A program made the position numbers and the translations under genes. Shown piece by piece: positions 11,836 through 26,191 of a stretch of DNA of 64,000 nt; the first letter of the stretch is position 1; each line of letters starts with the position of its first letter. The notes under the pieces were generated by a model. It saw only the letters and a program-made list of their open reading frames with translations. It was not told the DNA's origin and did not search any database. This DNA is from Acanthacorydalis orientalis (Eukaryota; Arthropoda; Insecta; Megaloptera; Corydalidae). The stretch is taken from the NCBI GenBank assembly GCA_034766995.1, contig CM068313.1, forward strand, positions 37,459,996 through 37,523,995. The letters run 5' to 3'.

Positions 11836-13827
11836 CTGCAACAAAAGAAGTTTATGTAAATACGTATACTTTTTTACATTTTATTCTACATAAATAATTT
11901 AATATAAAATAAATGTTCTTTTTCCATTTCACTTTGAAATAAAAGTTGATATTTTAAATACTATTAAAAGTATAGAAATACGTCAGTATATCAAATAAAA
12001 TCAAATGTTATTCTATTTATTTATATTTGAAAATAGGAAAAAGTTTCTCTTACACAGAAAAAGATGAAATCAGACGTTTGAGAAATATCTCATTTAACAC
12101 TTTTTAAAACGATAATCTGTTTTCTTTTATTAGAAAATTTTGTAAAATAAATACGTTTTCAGAAAAAAATATGTATAAATGACAATTGTGTGTGTGTTTA
12201 ATACATATATAATATGTATATGTATTAAAGTATGCATCAACACATATAGTTCATACATACTTCAAAAGATATTTGAATTAAACAACAAATAATTTTATAA
12301 TCACGTGAGTCATGAATCCTGATATTGTGAGTTGGTGCAATGACCGCTTCAGTACGTTCTCTATGCAAAGTTATAAATATATATTCATTGCATGAACAAA
12401 CGTAATAGATGCTGTTTCCTACTTTGTCGACATAACAAAACTTTCGATTTAAGGGTAAAAGTCGAAAGAAAGGAGGACTGCTGCCATTTGAATACATATT
12501 GTCATTCAACTCACCACATGAATACACTTCACACATTATATCTCTATATCCCATATTTTTTTATTATTACAATTATTTGAAATATAATCAAATATTAAAA
12601 TGGTATAATAAAACAATGTTAAAATAAAACACACAAATGATCAGTACATAAAGTCGAACTGCACTGAAAGCAATCGCGTTTTTTGATCTACACTTGGAAA
12701 CGAAACATCAAAATATGAGAATGGAGTAATGTGTGTCAATCTGTAGAAATATATTTGATAAGCTAGGATATTTTTCTATTGGATGAATTGTTACAAAATT
12801 AAGACAATTATTTCTTTACTTTTCAATTATTATATAAAATAATTCAAATCCATTAAAACATTTATAATACAAGTTTGTTATATATAATCATTTTCTGTTT
12901 AAAGTACTTTAAAATTCGAATATTTCTTTTTAACACAACACAAATAAAAGTATACAATTTTCAATAGAATGTAGTCATATTCAAGCATTCATTTACTCCA
13001 CAATTGTTAACTATAATTTAATATAGTTTTGAAACTGATATTAGACAGTAAAGTAAATATAATAAAAGTTTAAAATAATACGTTCGAGATCATTAGGCAC
13101 TGAGTGTAGACATTGTGATATTATTTTTTAAGAAAATTATAAATTACATTTGAGTAATTATTTCTTATTTATATAATTATATAAACTAGAAAATTGATAA
13201 AGCCAACGTAAAGTTATCATTTATTATATTCTCGCTAGTGAAACTCAAAATCCACGGATGATTATATCACCAAGTACAAATATACCCACTTTTTTACAGA
13301 AATACCTATTTATCGTCTATCTTACATACTATGGCATAATTTGTAATTGCTTAATATATTTACTTACATTTTACAGGTGATAAGAAATATATTTAAAAGT
13401 AGCACGTTTTTTTTAATCACGTAATATATAATTTTATTTATTTCGTTTAATCAACAATAATAAAAAAATATGAGATTACGTACATAACAAAATAATAAGC
13501 ATGATTTTCCATCGTAAATATGTATCATAAGTAAAAAAAAAAAAAATACAGTAGCATTACCGGTAATGTCATTGATCTCTTTTCATTCTATGATACAATT
13601 AATAAGCGTCTTATATGAAATGTTTTCTGTCATTTTACCGATTATTTGTTGTAATATACTAATCGAAAGTATTAAAACGTTTTTAAATAGTATTTTGTTA
13701 AAATGTAATTTTAATAGAAATTTAAAAAACGAATATTATTATTGATTGGTAATAAAACGTTACACTTATTCAATAACTCGTAAATTATATTAGAAACACT
13801 GCACTTTGCTCTGCGAATTTGTATGTA

Positions 13828-13862
<35 letters not shown>

Positions 13863-14341
13863 GTATGCGTGTGTGTATGTATTAAACACATCTACATTCG
13901 GTTTACACGTATGTATTTGCACATGTCTCTATTTGTTTGACCTTATTAAATATGATAATAAATGTACTTTGTCGTTGCGAGTTAAAACTTTTGATTTGAT
14001 ATCACACATACATAAACATGTAGAAAACTGAGGTACATTTTGTATCGTTATTGTGTGTGGAAGATATAAAAAAATCATTATAAGGAAGTGCATTAAATTA
14101 ATAATTGATTACTAACTGATAAAACGTGTGTTTTATGTAATTGAATTTTGCCCAATTGTCTCCATTTAAGAACATATAAAATTTTAATTTATATATTAAA
14201 TTACGTTTGACTAACTATTAAACTCCATTGAAGAATAAAAATGATAATTGCTTATTGAATATTCATTTCTATATGATAATTGTATTGGACATACATCGGT
14301 TATTAATCGTAACGTTTTTTACGCTCAAAGATATAATTGTG

Positions 14342-14384
<43 letters not shown>

Positions 14385-14914
14385 TATGTATGTGTGTATG
14401 TACCCAGTTTATAGTAAAATCACTTCGTTCTTCATATCTACATTTGTGTTTTATTTGTATTTAGTTCATCTAAAGATCTATGATCTAAAGATCTATATTG
14501 GGCTGAATAATATTTTTTTTCCGAAAGTTCATCACTGGAAGAAAGCATATAAAAGAGAGACTACGTCCAGGTACGAAATGTGATCAATGTAAAACCGTTT
14601 TGTGTACACTTGATTGTTTCAATTTTTTTACACTCAACAGTAATTTCATTTCTGCAAATTTTCAATTGTAATCAATTTTTCCGCTTCCAATTACATGTTT
14701 TCAATCAAGAGATTTATGTTTCCCCGAATATTATCAACGCTTATCCACTATATATCGAATAAATGTGAAATTTCTAATGGATAATCTGAATTAATATATT
14801 TTCTCTTGTAACCGACAAATTTACAGTTTTTATTTTGTTCTCGATAAAAGAATATTCAATTAAAAAAAATTGTTAAAAAAAATTAGCACTTTCCTCCTCT
14901 CCGGCTCAAAAGGG
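11836..14914. other. AT-rich region upstream of the MYND gene
   Basis: This stretch should contain the 5' UTR exon and promoter of the MYND gene, because its start codon follows an acceptor. One candidate donor on the minus strand is GTGAGT at about 12509-12514, in the mildly GC-richer stretch 12300-12560. The 105-residue frame at 12237-12554 has no recognisable domain. A GTAT/TA tract lies at 13821-13862 and a (TA)n at 14344-14381. Confidence 0.4.
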
Positions 14915-14918
14915 TTAA
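14880..14918 (-). mobile_element. Possible solitary piggyBac-like terminal repeat
   Basis: Read on the minus strand from 14918 the sequence begins TTAACCCTTTTGAGCCGG, the TTAA plus CCC form typical of piggyBac-type ends. No matching opposite end was found to the left, so this would be a decayed or truncated remnant. It could be coincidence. Confidence 0.25.
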
Positions 14919-15317
14919 AAATGTTAAATAATTATCAAATGCAATTACGTTAAATTGTCAATTAGTATCGGTCAGTGTATTAAAATGTTTTTGTTCACTT
15001 TAAATTATAAGTATTGTATGTTAGGACGAAAGCGAAATATTTACTTTACATGTTCTGTAGTCGGATGAATAATGTTATGTAGAGTCATTGTTATAATTCA
15101 TGTATAAAATAATGTGTTTGCAACCTTTTTAAAAATTATTCAGACAACTTTAAAAAATGTGAGTCATGAGCTTCTTGTTTAGTACTTGAAGAAAGTTTGA
15201 TGTAGTTATACCATAATTACTGCCGTATAGTTCGAAGGCAACTAAGTTAATTAACAAACCGTTTACAAATATGCTACTAGTTTTAATTAAATTTATACTA
15301 GACATACATACACACAC

Positions 15318-15327
<10 letters not shown>

Positions 15328-15380
<53 letters not shown>
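15328..15380. repeat. (TA)n microsatellite
   Basis: About 53 bp of TA repeats after CA/TG-rich sequence. Confidence 0.9.
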
Positions 15381-15387
<7 letters not shown>

Positions 15388-16212
15388 AACTTAACATATA
15401 CTTTATTTATTAACATATATAATTGAGTTGAATATAAAGAACTTTTTTTTTATATTTAAAATTGTCGTTTTTTTAAATTGTAGTTGTTTTAGATAGTAGG
15501 GTTACTATTCAAAAAACAATAATATTAAAATAAAAAAGATATTGATATTTTTTTAGATAGAACAGTGTAATAAAAGAATTTTACCATGAACCAATTTGTA
15601 CAAATAATTAAATCAATTTATTTTTTTGTAAAAGTATACATTATAATGTCAATTTATTTTCTACCTAATAAAATGATCGGACAATGAACGAATCAAAGTG
15701 AACGAATAACATCACTTTAATCATTACATTTAATTTAGATATTAATAAAAAAACTGGTTACTATAGTAAAGCGAAGCCTTTTGATTACAGGGAATGTAAA
15801 AAATTAGTGAAAACAATTTGTTATATGATTATATTGGATATTTCGATAATATTCGTTTTATTTTTCCTCATTATTGATCTCAGTCGATCTTTAGAAAGTA
15901 TGCTCTTAAGTGTGTTAAAATTAACCCTTAATATATTACAATTTAAGATATACGCTGAAAGACATTAAAATTTAAGATAAAACATGAAACTGACAATGCA
16001 TTGATTATTACGCATTCCATACGAATTGACATTTGATGCAACTCTCATAAGATACTCGATTTTAAAACAAATTACTGTTTATGAACATCTTATAAAGGAT
16101 CATATTTCCCATTTAACATTTGATTACTAATTTAATTTTACTGCAAGAAAAATATAATTTGGATATTTAATGACTTCATGAACATTTTAAGAAAACTTGT
16201 TCTCAGATCATT

Positions 16213-16214
<2 letters not shown>

Positions 16215-16283
<69 letters not shown>
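16215..16283. repeat. (TA)n microsatellite
   Basis: About 69 bp of perfect TA repeats. Confidence 0.93.
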
Positions 16284-16288
<5 letters not shown>

Positions 16289-16454
16289 ATAATCAGAATT
16301 TTAAAAATCGTTACACACATTAAACAAAAATACATGTATCGTGCAAAATCGTTTAAAATTTTTTTGACAAAAACACATTATTTGTGATTTAGACGAATAC
16401 TTTAAGTTCAATAGCAGGTAATAATTTGATCAATATAAAAGATTTTTATATACG

Positions 16455-16458
<4 letters not shown>

Positions 16459-16516
<58 letters not shown>
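16459..16516. repeat. (TA)n microsatellite
   Basis: About 58 bp of TA repeats, only about 175 bp from the preceding array. Confidence 0.93.
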
Positions 16517-16519
<3 letters not shown>

Positions 16520-17466
16520 AATGAAGTAAACACGATTTAATTGCAGCTGTTTTATTTATACATTAATTTAAATATTATTACTTTCGAATTAAATTCATAT
16601 AGAAATCAACTGTGAAAGCGTTTCTAAAATTAAACATTTGAAAATTGTTACTTTCATACAAGGTTACTAGATTCGAATAACGTATATTTAAATATTTTTT
16701 TATGAAATGTTCTTGAAAAAAAACATGCTTATCAAATATCAATGTTATTAATGTTATTTTAGTTCGCTACTTTTGTTTTTTGCTACTATGTAAAATGCTA
16801 CATTTAAAACACATGTTCAGTGAAAATGAAGTAAACGTTATCAATTAACTATTTTTGTCATTCTCAGGTCATATACGAAGTACAAAAAGTGAAATGTGTA
16901 TAGATTTCTTATACATTTATCTCTGACAGAATTTTAATGTTTTATCAATTTGTACTTGAATAACGCAATTATTGACATCCACTTGTGAATAAATAAGAAA
17001 TTGTTTATTTCTTTTTATTTGATTCATACTACGTTAAGACAAAAAAGTAATCAACAGCTTCAGTAAGCTTTTTTAAATTACACAATAAAATAATCTGAAA
17101 CATTTAAATAAATACATTTTTTATTTCATATACAATATTTTGACTTTATTATTAATAAAGTTCTACACAATTTAATTTTACAACGTTTTATGTTTTTTCA
17201 GTCGAGTATCTTATTACTACATAGCTGAAATTAAAACTACTACTATAAGTGAAATAATTTCATAAAGTTATCTATAATATACACATATTTGATGAGTCAT
17301 GAGGAATGTCTGTGATATATTATTAACACTATTGTTGTATATCAAACTATGTAATTAAATTTGAAAAGTCTTGCACATAGGACACCTCTATGAATCAGCA
17401 ACATAACAATTTATATTTAACAGAAATTAATTATTTACTACTATTGAACATATGTATCAAATACGA

Positions 17467-17469
<3 letters not shown>

Positions 17470-17512
<43 letters not shown>
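17470..17512. repeat. (TA)n microsatellite
   Basis: About 43 bp of perfect TA repeats. Confidence 0.9.
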
Positions 17513-17515
<3 letters not shown>

Positions 17516-17839
17516 ATTCTCTTTAATTCGTGTTATATATCAATTTATGTTTATTAGTATTTACGGATGGGTTACAAATCAAAAAATTGCTGTCATTAAA
17601 ATGTAACATAAGAAATCGAATATTTTGATACACATCATACATGCACTTTTTATATTTGTCATTTATTGAGAAATTAAATGACGAATGGCTGTCATTTCTA
17701 CCTCTGTAAAATTATTTAAATCTCTGTAAAATTATTCTCCAACTGTTTATCCAATGTTTATAGGAAGAAAGAATTTTAACGAAAACTGGCTTATGGTAAC
17801 TAATTTCTGAATTATCCATTCATTTATAAGTGTGTATGC

Positions 17840-17843
<4 letters not shown>

Positions 17844-17908
<65 letters not shown>
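17844..17908. repeat. (TA)n microsatellite
   Basis: About 65 bp of perfect TA repeats. Confidence 0.93.
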
Positions 17909-17911
<3 letters not shown>

Positions 17912-18244
17912 AAATAAATGATTGGATTTAAGAAAAAAACAATAAACAAATGTCTGAAAACACGTTGATCCATCTCCAATACTAATTTTTTACGGTTTTA
18001 ATTTTTTATCTCTAAAGTATTGAATCATAACTGCGCAGTTATACAAAAGAAAACTAATAAAATATACTTTATTTTTACATGCAGTTATTTAAATACTCAT
18101 GCATATTAATACATTGTTGCATTTATTGTGTACTTCGGGTTAAGAATTATTTTTGTGTCACCTAAGTATGAATACTATCAGTTGAAAACATAGTTGATAA
18201 AATTACAGGAAAAAATTAATGAAAATAATTTTAACTGCTGTTCT

Positions 18245-18249
<5 letters not shown>

Positions 18250-18301
<52 letters not shown>
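18250..18301. repeat. (TA)n microsatellite
   Basis: About 52 bp of perfect TA repeats. Confidence 0.92.
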
Positions 18302-18302
<1 letters not shown>

Positions 18303-18637
18303 GTGTTTGTATATGTGCAATAATATAAGGATATGTACTAGGCAATTTATGAACATATTTTTCAACAAAGGTGGTATTATCTCACTTGTTACGTAAACAA
18401 AAAACGAATAAAATAGTAACCTAACGACGATCGACATTGTTGCTAATTAAATTAAGTAAAAAAAAAAGAATATGAATATACAAAATTGAGAAACCTGTCG
18501 TCAATCAGACTGCTGTTGTAAACAGTAAGTCAACCACAATGCAGCATGATAAAGATGTTTATCTTAACATGGTGTAAATAAGTGAATGTGTTGTATGAAA
18601 GAATTTAAAGAATGTTCTATATTAAAAAAAATGTTCA

Positions 18638-18640
<3 letters not shown>

Positions 18641-18672
<32 letters not shown>

Positions 18673-18718
18673 ATGGATAGATAGATAGATATGTAGATAG
18701 ATAGATCGATTGATAGAT
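18641..18718. repeat. (TA)n-(GATA)n compound microsatellite
   Basis: Thirty bases of TA repeats run directly into GATG/GATA tetranucleotide repeats with a few substitutions. The tetranucleotide part probably grew from the edge of the TA array. Confidence 0.88.
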
Positions 18719-19490
18719 GTACTTTTTTTAGCCAATTAACCACAAATTATATTTTCAGTAAACAAAAAAAACGAAACTAAATAATTTTTCTGACTATCAC
18801 AATTATTGAAAATGGTTTTATGGTTGTATACGTAATCCATTTAATACTATTTTATTTTTATACTATTTAGAATTAAGGAATAATATTAACAGTGATGTTT
18901 ACATTTATTTTATTTTGAATTTAAGTTCATCGTGTTTCTATTTTAATATATGTATTAATTTCACTTTAATTTCTACTTCGTATATTTTTAAATAACATGT
19001 AAACAATATTATTATGTATATGTGTATACACAATATAAGAACCAGTTAGCCAAAATTTAAGATCCTGAAACGTTTTCAAATATAATTATATTTTAAAAGC
19101 TATCTATAAAAGTAAGTTTATTACACTAAAAATGCATAAAAAGATGATTTATGTAACAGAAGCCAATATCAGTTTTTGATCCAAATTCGACCGTTGTCTG
19201 AATTGTTTATTTTAAAGGAGTTTGAAATTAAGATACAGTTTGAAAATGTTTTGAATGTAATTCTTGTCAGTTTTTTTCTTAAATTTAAAAATGTTAGTAG
19301 TTATATTTTGCCAAGTATCATGATTTCTGGTATATACATTTTTAAAAAAATAGGTCAAAATCCTACTTTTTATTAATATTTACTTTGTATACTTATGATT
19401 CTTACATTATACATTTGGCATTTTTTAGCTTGTAGTGTATGTGCGTGTATATATATATATATATATAATGTATATATACATATCGACGCA

Positions 19491-19526
<36 letters not shown>

Positions 19527-20269
19527 CGTTTCGAAACAACTACTATACTGGGCATGTGAAGTGTAGCTTTGTTTTATAAATATGCAACGTACAGTATGCT
19601 GCATTTAAAAATATAATTCTTGTACAAATTGAACTCGAGAATGTTAGAAATTTAACAATAAATAATAATACAGCATTTAAACAGTTATTTTTCGTATAAA
19701 TTGTATCAAAAAATTGAAAATTTTCAAAAAGTTCAAATCTATGATTGATGAAATATTATTTTTAACATTTTTTTTTTAAAAAAAATAAGATTTTGTAAGC
19801 ATTACCTATCTATAAAGGTATATGCACATAAGGATACGCAATTAAAAAAATATTTGGTTGGTCCATACTTAAATATTTCTTACACTTTAAAATATTCATT
19901 TTCTTTGTTTTAAATAACTTCACATTTACATTAATTATACAAATAATTGTAATAATTCGATTAAGAGAACTCTATATATTTAATTTTAATATGTTCTTTA
20001 CAACAATAATTTTAAACTATAAATTACACCAATGACATCATTTTAATTGTTGTCAAGTATTACTTATTAAGAACAATAGTCTAGTAATTCTAAGTCAGGA
20101 CGTATGTTTCGTTACCTTTCTCTAAATACTGTTCACTTGACATAGATAACCTGTTCACTATGTTGTACTGACGGTTATGAAAAAAATAATAATAAAACTT
20201 AATAATAACATAAAACCGTATTCCTTTTTCCACACAAATGCTTGCACAAGTATGAAACACACATGTCAT

Positions 20270-20500
20270 TAACCGATGAACACTGCCCACAATGCCGCAC
20301 GTGGCATTAACACGAACATGCTTGGTGCACTACTGACTCGTTCGTTTGGTCGCGTTTTCGCATAGGGAATTAGTTGAGTGGCTTGCGGTGTGCAGGACGT
20401 AAGGAAGTAGGTGGTGGTGGCATATAGTAGTAGTAGGTTGATGTCTCTTATTTGAACAGGGGTGGACAACCCTTTCGTATGCGACTAGATAACACACTAG
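20270..20500. promoter_or_regulatory. GC-richer island, promoter-like, strand unknown
   Basis: A clear local rise in GC with several CpGs and a palindromic CACGTG E-box at 20298-20303, surrounded by very AT-rich DNA. The two minus-strand open frames over it (20090-20290 and 20269-20469) have no recognisable domain. It may be a promoter or untranslated exon of an unannotated or noncoding transcript. Confidence 0.3.
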
Positions 20501-20687
20501 TGGTTACTTCTCGTATATATCATACATATGTATGAATGTTTATGTGTGAGCGAGCACCCATGTAACCGAATAACCATAAAATAGTCTATTTTTATACAGT
20601 GAAAATATAAATATCAAATTATTAATAATAAATAGCTCAATGTAAATATTGCATGTCAGAAAACAATATCGCTACTGGACATATGTT

Positions 20688-20698
<11 letters not shown>

Positions 20699-20764
<66 letters not shown>
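20699..20764. repeat. (TG)n(TA)n microsatellite
   Basis: A short TG run at 20689-20698 is followed by about 66 bp of TA repeats. Confidence 0.93.
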
Positions 20765-20766
<2 letters not shown>

Positions 20767-21700
20767 CTCTTTGTATATTTACATAGATATAAATGTTAAA
20801 CTATATGAAGGAGGGCATGGCTATTGCTTGTTAAATTAACTTTATTATTCAAATCATTGTCATGAAAATTGCTTGAAATGATTAACATTTAAGTATTTTT
20901 TTTATCCAAAAAGGATTGGTTTAATTAAAAAATAAATAAATCCTTAAGTTTAACATTTAAACGCAGCATAAAACGACAAAGGAATTATTTTATGCGAAAT
21001 CTGTTATAATATTCGTGACTTTGTACATTATGAATGATAGAATAAAATTTATTTTTATTTCTATTTAGACATTGGTTTATAAAAAAAAAACTAAGATGAC
21101 AATTATAGAATACGTGGATATGGATGAATTATCTGTTCTTTAGAATAATATATTTGACAAACGTGGGTGGGAATATTTATTTACACAATTAAAATTATAT
21201 AATAAACATATATTATACCACAATATATTACCGAAATGAATCTCTTAATATATAATTATTAATGTATTTGTTTTATAATCGAAACTTTAATTTTGATGTG
21301 GCGGGGATATCTCAAGTTCCACATTTTCTTTTAATATCGTTATAATATCATTTACATAATGTCATAAAATAATTAAAAATTATAAAAATGTATGTCTAAG
21401 AAAAATAAAAATTCTTAACTATAAATATTTGAAAAAAATTATTGTATCTCATGTAACTTTCTTAAATATCGCACATTGTATATTAGAATATTTTCTGGTC
21501 TATATTAATATAACAATTTTATTATTTATAATATATACTCTCCGCATCTATAATTAAATAGTATATGATTTTAATTTTGTATGAATTAACTTTCAAACAA
21601 GTCAAATAAACTTTTCTTTCGAGTTTTAAAAAACATAGATATTGTTTATTAGAGTATTGACTAATCTGTTTACATACAGAGTATTTTATTAAGAAATGAA

Positions 21701-21721
21701 TATATATATATATATATACAC

Positions 21722-21762
<41 letters not shown>
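21701..21762. repeat. Interrupted (TA)n microsatellite
   Basis: Two TA blocks (21701-21718 and 21725-21762) separated by a few bases. Confidence 0.9.
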
Positions 21763-21763
<1 letters not shown>

Positions 21764-22840
21764 CATATTTTATTTTTAATTTAGTAAATTTCATTTTTTT
21801 AGGTTAAACGTCTATAACTATTTAAATATTTTAAACTTCCGTATAAAAGACAAAATGCGTAAATTGTATATGAATAGAAAATTAATATATTTTAGTAATA
21901 ATTATTTAGTACGTTTAATTTGTATTGGTATTATGTAATCAGACTAGAGATAAACAATGTAGAAATAACCAGTATGAAAATATGATGATAAATATTTTTT
22001 CTACACTATACCCTCTTTTTCCTTTATATATTTGAAGGTAATTAGATAAGTACAACTTATATTATACAGTACAGAAAGGGATAATACACTATACTAAATT
22101 AAATTTTAAAATGCAAAAATATTACTATTCAAGTTATGTATACTTCCTGCACATACATTTACCATATATTTTAAAAAAAATTTAAATAAAAATACATTTA
22201 AGTGAAGAAACAAAATGAAAGAAGGGTGAAATAAATGAAAAGCTTCATTACATAATCTCTGAATTAGTATTAAAAAAATTAATTGGACAATACTGCTAAA
22301 TATTTTTTTTGAATTATCGATTAATTTATGATACTCCAAATCGTTATATTTCGTTCGGTTGAAAAACTGGAATGTCTGATTATATTTTTTTAAAATTCAT
22401 TAAGGCTTTTCACAATCTACTTGTTATTTATTTGATCGTTTGATTGTATTACCATTACAATTTGATTTGTATTTATTTTCATTCTTTTTAGATATCATAA
22501 TTTAATATCTACATTTAAAAATATATCATTGTGTTTTATTTTTCTTATCCATAAACATACATTAAATATAAATCTTTGTCATTTCTCTTCGTATATAAAG
22601 GTATTTGAGTTTCCCGATACTGTTTATGAGCATATTATCAGTACTAGGTACTTCTTTGTATATAAAATTTTCTGCTTTGATTGTTTACATATTCTTTGAT
22701 CGTTTCAATTCCGTTCTTTACTAGATAATAAACTATATTATAAGATTACATGCTTTGTCAAAGCTTTGTGAATATTTCAAGCGTATATTTCGATCATGAC
22801 AAAACAAGTTTCCAATTAAATACCATATACATATATGTGT

Positions 22841-22860
22841 ATATATATATATATATATAC
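22841..22860. repeat. Short (TA)n tract with TG/CA flanks
   Basis: Twenty bases of TA repeats between ATATGTGT and ACACATGCGTGTGTGT, giving a locally palindromic TG/CA arrangement. Confidence 0.8.
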
Positions 22861-23762
22861 ACATGCGTGTGTGTATCTGTGTATGATGTATACATGAATG
22901 AATGTTTGTATACTCTTTTTTATTTTTGTTTCCGATCATTTAACAAACTTTTTGTACATTAAACTTCACTTATCATATTAGACATATTTATTTCCATTAC
23001 GCTTATTTAAATCCATGTTTAAAACAACTTGTAATAATATATTATTTTATTAAGTGCAGTTTTATGCAAATGCGTTATAAAATAAAAATAAGAGAGCCTG
23101 TAAAAATTATTTGTCTGTTGAATAATAAATGTGATGATTATTAATGGTATACTTTTCAAAATAAAAAATGTTAAAATGCTGTCGAAGATCTTTTCAAGGT
23201 TAATTTATATTTTTTTATTTGAAAGAACTTTTTTCCTCGGAGTTGTATATCATTGATAAAGAATCTGTTTCGAAAATTTCGAAAAAAAAATAATTTTATA
23301 ATAGCAATAAATTGTTCTCAATTACTTTTGTCAAGTTTATCTTTTGCACGGAAAATGTTTCATTCTTGATTGTATAACAATACGAAGTAAGTAAAGATTA
23401 TTATTTTAAATAAATGAAATTGAGGACTATCTTTCTAGTAATTTTTATTTAACTGTAATTAATCTTCAAGTCTAATAAAACTGATAAAATTAATAATTAT
23501 TTTTGTCTATTTATAAGCAATTTATTATTAATAGGAAGCACTTTTCAAATTAACAGTTACAAGTGTTCATACTAATTTTCTAATATGATTTGATTTTTTA
23601 TATTTAAATATGAAAGGATAAAAATTAAAAAGGATTACATTCAAAAAATATTTTGAGTAATTTAGATTATCAAATAATAAAATATTTATCTTATATTAAT
23701 TAAATAATGAATCAATATTCAAGTATGTGATAATGTATTGTACACAAATGTATACATGCATA

Positions 23763-23768
<6 letters not shown>

Positions 23769-23815
<47 letters not shown>
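23769..23815. repeat. (TA)n microsatellite followed by (GA)n
   Basis: About 47 bp of TA repeats, then GAGAGAGAG-rich purine sequence to about 23841. Confidence 0.9.
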
Positions 23816-23818
<3 letters not shown>

Positions 23819-24005
23819 TAAGAGAGAGAGAGAAAGAGACAGAAAACGTCGGTGTGCATGCATGCATATGTGACATATAGGTGAAGGATGTCAAATGAGA
23901 GCAATTTTTAATAGTAATTTTTTAAATTTAGTGATAAGTAGAATTGATTTTTAGTAATAACATGATAATAAACGAAATTATAATTATTTGATTAAAATAA
24001 AATAG

Positions 24006-24011
<6 letters not shown>

Positions 24012-24045
<34 letters not shown>
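24012..24045. repeat. (TA)n microsatellite
   Basis: About 34 bp of TA repeats. Confidence 0.88.
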
Positions 24046-24047
<2 letters not shown>

Positions 24048-24272
24048 ATACGGAATTTCGAACTATTAATTAATATTAATTAAATATTTATAAACTTTGT
24101 GCTTATTGATGGTAGTAGAAAGAAAAAGTTAGGTAATAAAGAACTACGTATTGAACATTGATATTTACATTTTCCCAACATCTTATTTCGATCAATTTTA
24201 GTTATCAATCAGAAAAGTACTTTATCTTATAATTAATCAAAAAAATACTCAATATTAAAGTACATTACAATG

Positions 24273-24276
<4 letters not shown>

Positions 24277-24332
<56 letters not shown>
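24277..24332. repeat. (TA)n microsatellite
   Basis: About 56 bp of TA repeats. Confidence 0.92.
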
Positions 24333-24334
<2 letters not shown>

Positions 24335-24837
24335 CATTGCACGTGAATGTATAGCTAAACGATTAAAAAAATGAATAATTTTTAAATTATTTCTATTTTT
24401 AATTTACTTACGTAATACACTTTGTACCGGATGATACCAATAATGTTACCGGATGATATTAATAATAATATTTTTTTTTTCAAATTCGATAACTTTTATT
24501 ATTATAGTAAATGATTTGTAGAGAAATGATTCAAATTAGGTCATTGCACGTATGTTAATTTTTGGCCCATTAGGATTTCGAACGTGGTGCGATCATTATT
24601 TTTTATTGTATTCTGAATTATTTCATATAATAAACCTTAAATATCTCAGGATTTTTTTATATGTATTCTAGAAATATATTATTCTTTTCATATAAATTTT
24701 TGAAATGAAGTAATGAATAGCTTTTACATTAAACAATTACATATGATACGAAAATATATTTTAGTACAATAAAGCGTACTTTTTTCTTAGAGAAAAATTG
24801 TCGTATTAAATTCTATATCTCAGTACGTTTTCTTTAC

Positions 24838-24848
<11 letters not shown>

Positions 24849-24899
<51 letters not shown>

Positions 24900-24910
24900 A
24901 GAGAGAGAGT
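24849..24910. repeat. (TA)n-(GA)n compound microsatellite
   Basis: About 49 bp of TA repeats followed by AGAGAGAGAGAG. Confidence 0.9.
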
Positions 24911-26145
24911 AGTGTTTAAAGGAAAGGAAATATAAATGCAAGAAGAAAACAATAGTTGAAGATTTTAGTTTAATTAATTATGTATATAATTAATTAATAG
25001 TAAATAATCATGTATATATTAAATAAAAAAGTTGAAAACAAATTTACAAATGAATTTTCGTTCTGTCACAAATCATGTATTGTTTTTTGGTGAGAAATGT
25101 TCAATAATTGAATATTAATCATTTTGACTGTAATTCCTAAAGAAAATAAAAGATATTTTTCTATACATTAGTGCTTTTATGTTTGAATTGACATCAAAAT
25201 GCAAGTAAGTAATAATCACAATGATCAGTAATATATTATTGAACATTTTTTTTTATCAAACAACATTTGTATGGTTTCTGAAGAATGAAAATGTATTTAT
25301 GAAAATTAAATTTTCTTAAATATTCGATATAATATAATGCAAATTAAAAGTCAACTCAAAATTTTAAGGAAGAATATAACTTTATTAAAATTTTCTTCGC
25401 TATTTGAATATTTAGGTTCTTAACTTTTAATGCACTAAATTATATATCATATCTAAGAGAATAATACACTTTTTTGATACGGTTAATAGTACTGAACATT
25501 ATGAAAATCTTTTGTATTTTAATAATAATACATATCGAAATTATAGATTGTTACGTCATTTTCTTTTGAAATGAAATTGAAATTCACAGAAATTCACAGT
25601 AAAATTAATTAAATGAAAAAAGTTGGCGTAGTATTTCAATAACAACGTTTTTCATTTCACTTAATCAGCGACAAGATTATGTTTTATTGTGAATTAGAAT
25701 TTACAAGAACGTTACGAAGAATAACAGGCGATGAACACTTGAAACAATGCGTCATTAATCAACAGATAAAATAACCAGTACGCATTATACATTGGTTAAT
25801 TGTATTAATATGCAGTCGATTCACTATTCATGTTGTTGAAAGAATAATAAATGACAATTACAATTATACGAAAATGCTGATGGAGTCGAGGCAAAATAGA
25901 ATTAAAAAGCTTTAGAAATTGCACACAAATTTAATATGGAATATTAAATTTGTAAACTAGGTAAGCAAGTCACTATGGTTATGCCAGTTAAATGAAGTTA
26001 ATTAAAAAACAAGGTGTCAAATGAAAACATAAAATGAATAAAGGTGCAATAAACATATATGGCAACTTATTACAGTTTAATATTTTTAATATTTAACAAG
26101 TACTTAACAAATATATAAAAGAATAAACTGAAAGGGGATACAGTT

Positions 26146-26148
<3 letters not shown>

Positions 26149-26187
<39 letters not shown>
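26149..26187. repeat. (TA)n microsatellite
   Basis: About 39 bp of TA repeats. Confidence 0.9.

Positions 26188-26191
<4 letters not shown>

Larger units (their letters stand above)
14919..20265. other. Gene-free AT-rich stretch with many (TA)n arrays
   Basis: No coding sequence, RNA gene or recognisable mobile element was seen. The open frames here are short and low-complexity or are made of TA repeats. Besides the arrays listed separately there are shorter tracts at 19448-19467 and 19494-19522. Confidence 0.55.

Noticed and set aside
11512..11893. Plus-strand frames of 115 and 119 codons
   Set aside because: They are antisense shadows of the large first coding exon of the MYND gene.
12237..12554. 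105-codon minus-strand open frame
   Set aside because: No domain and no splice-consistent extension; splicing its donor to the acceptor at 11836 gives an immediate stop.
20420..20450. GTAGTAGTAGGTTGATG resembling let-7
   Set aside because: It matches only part of the let-7 seed region and no complementary arm was found nearby.
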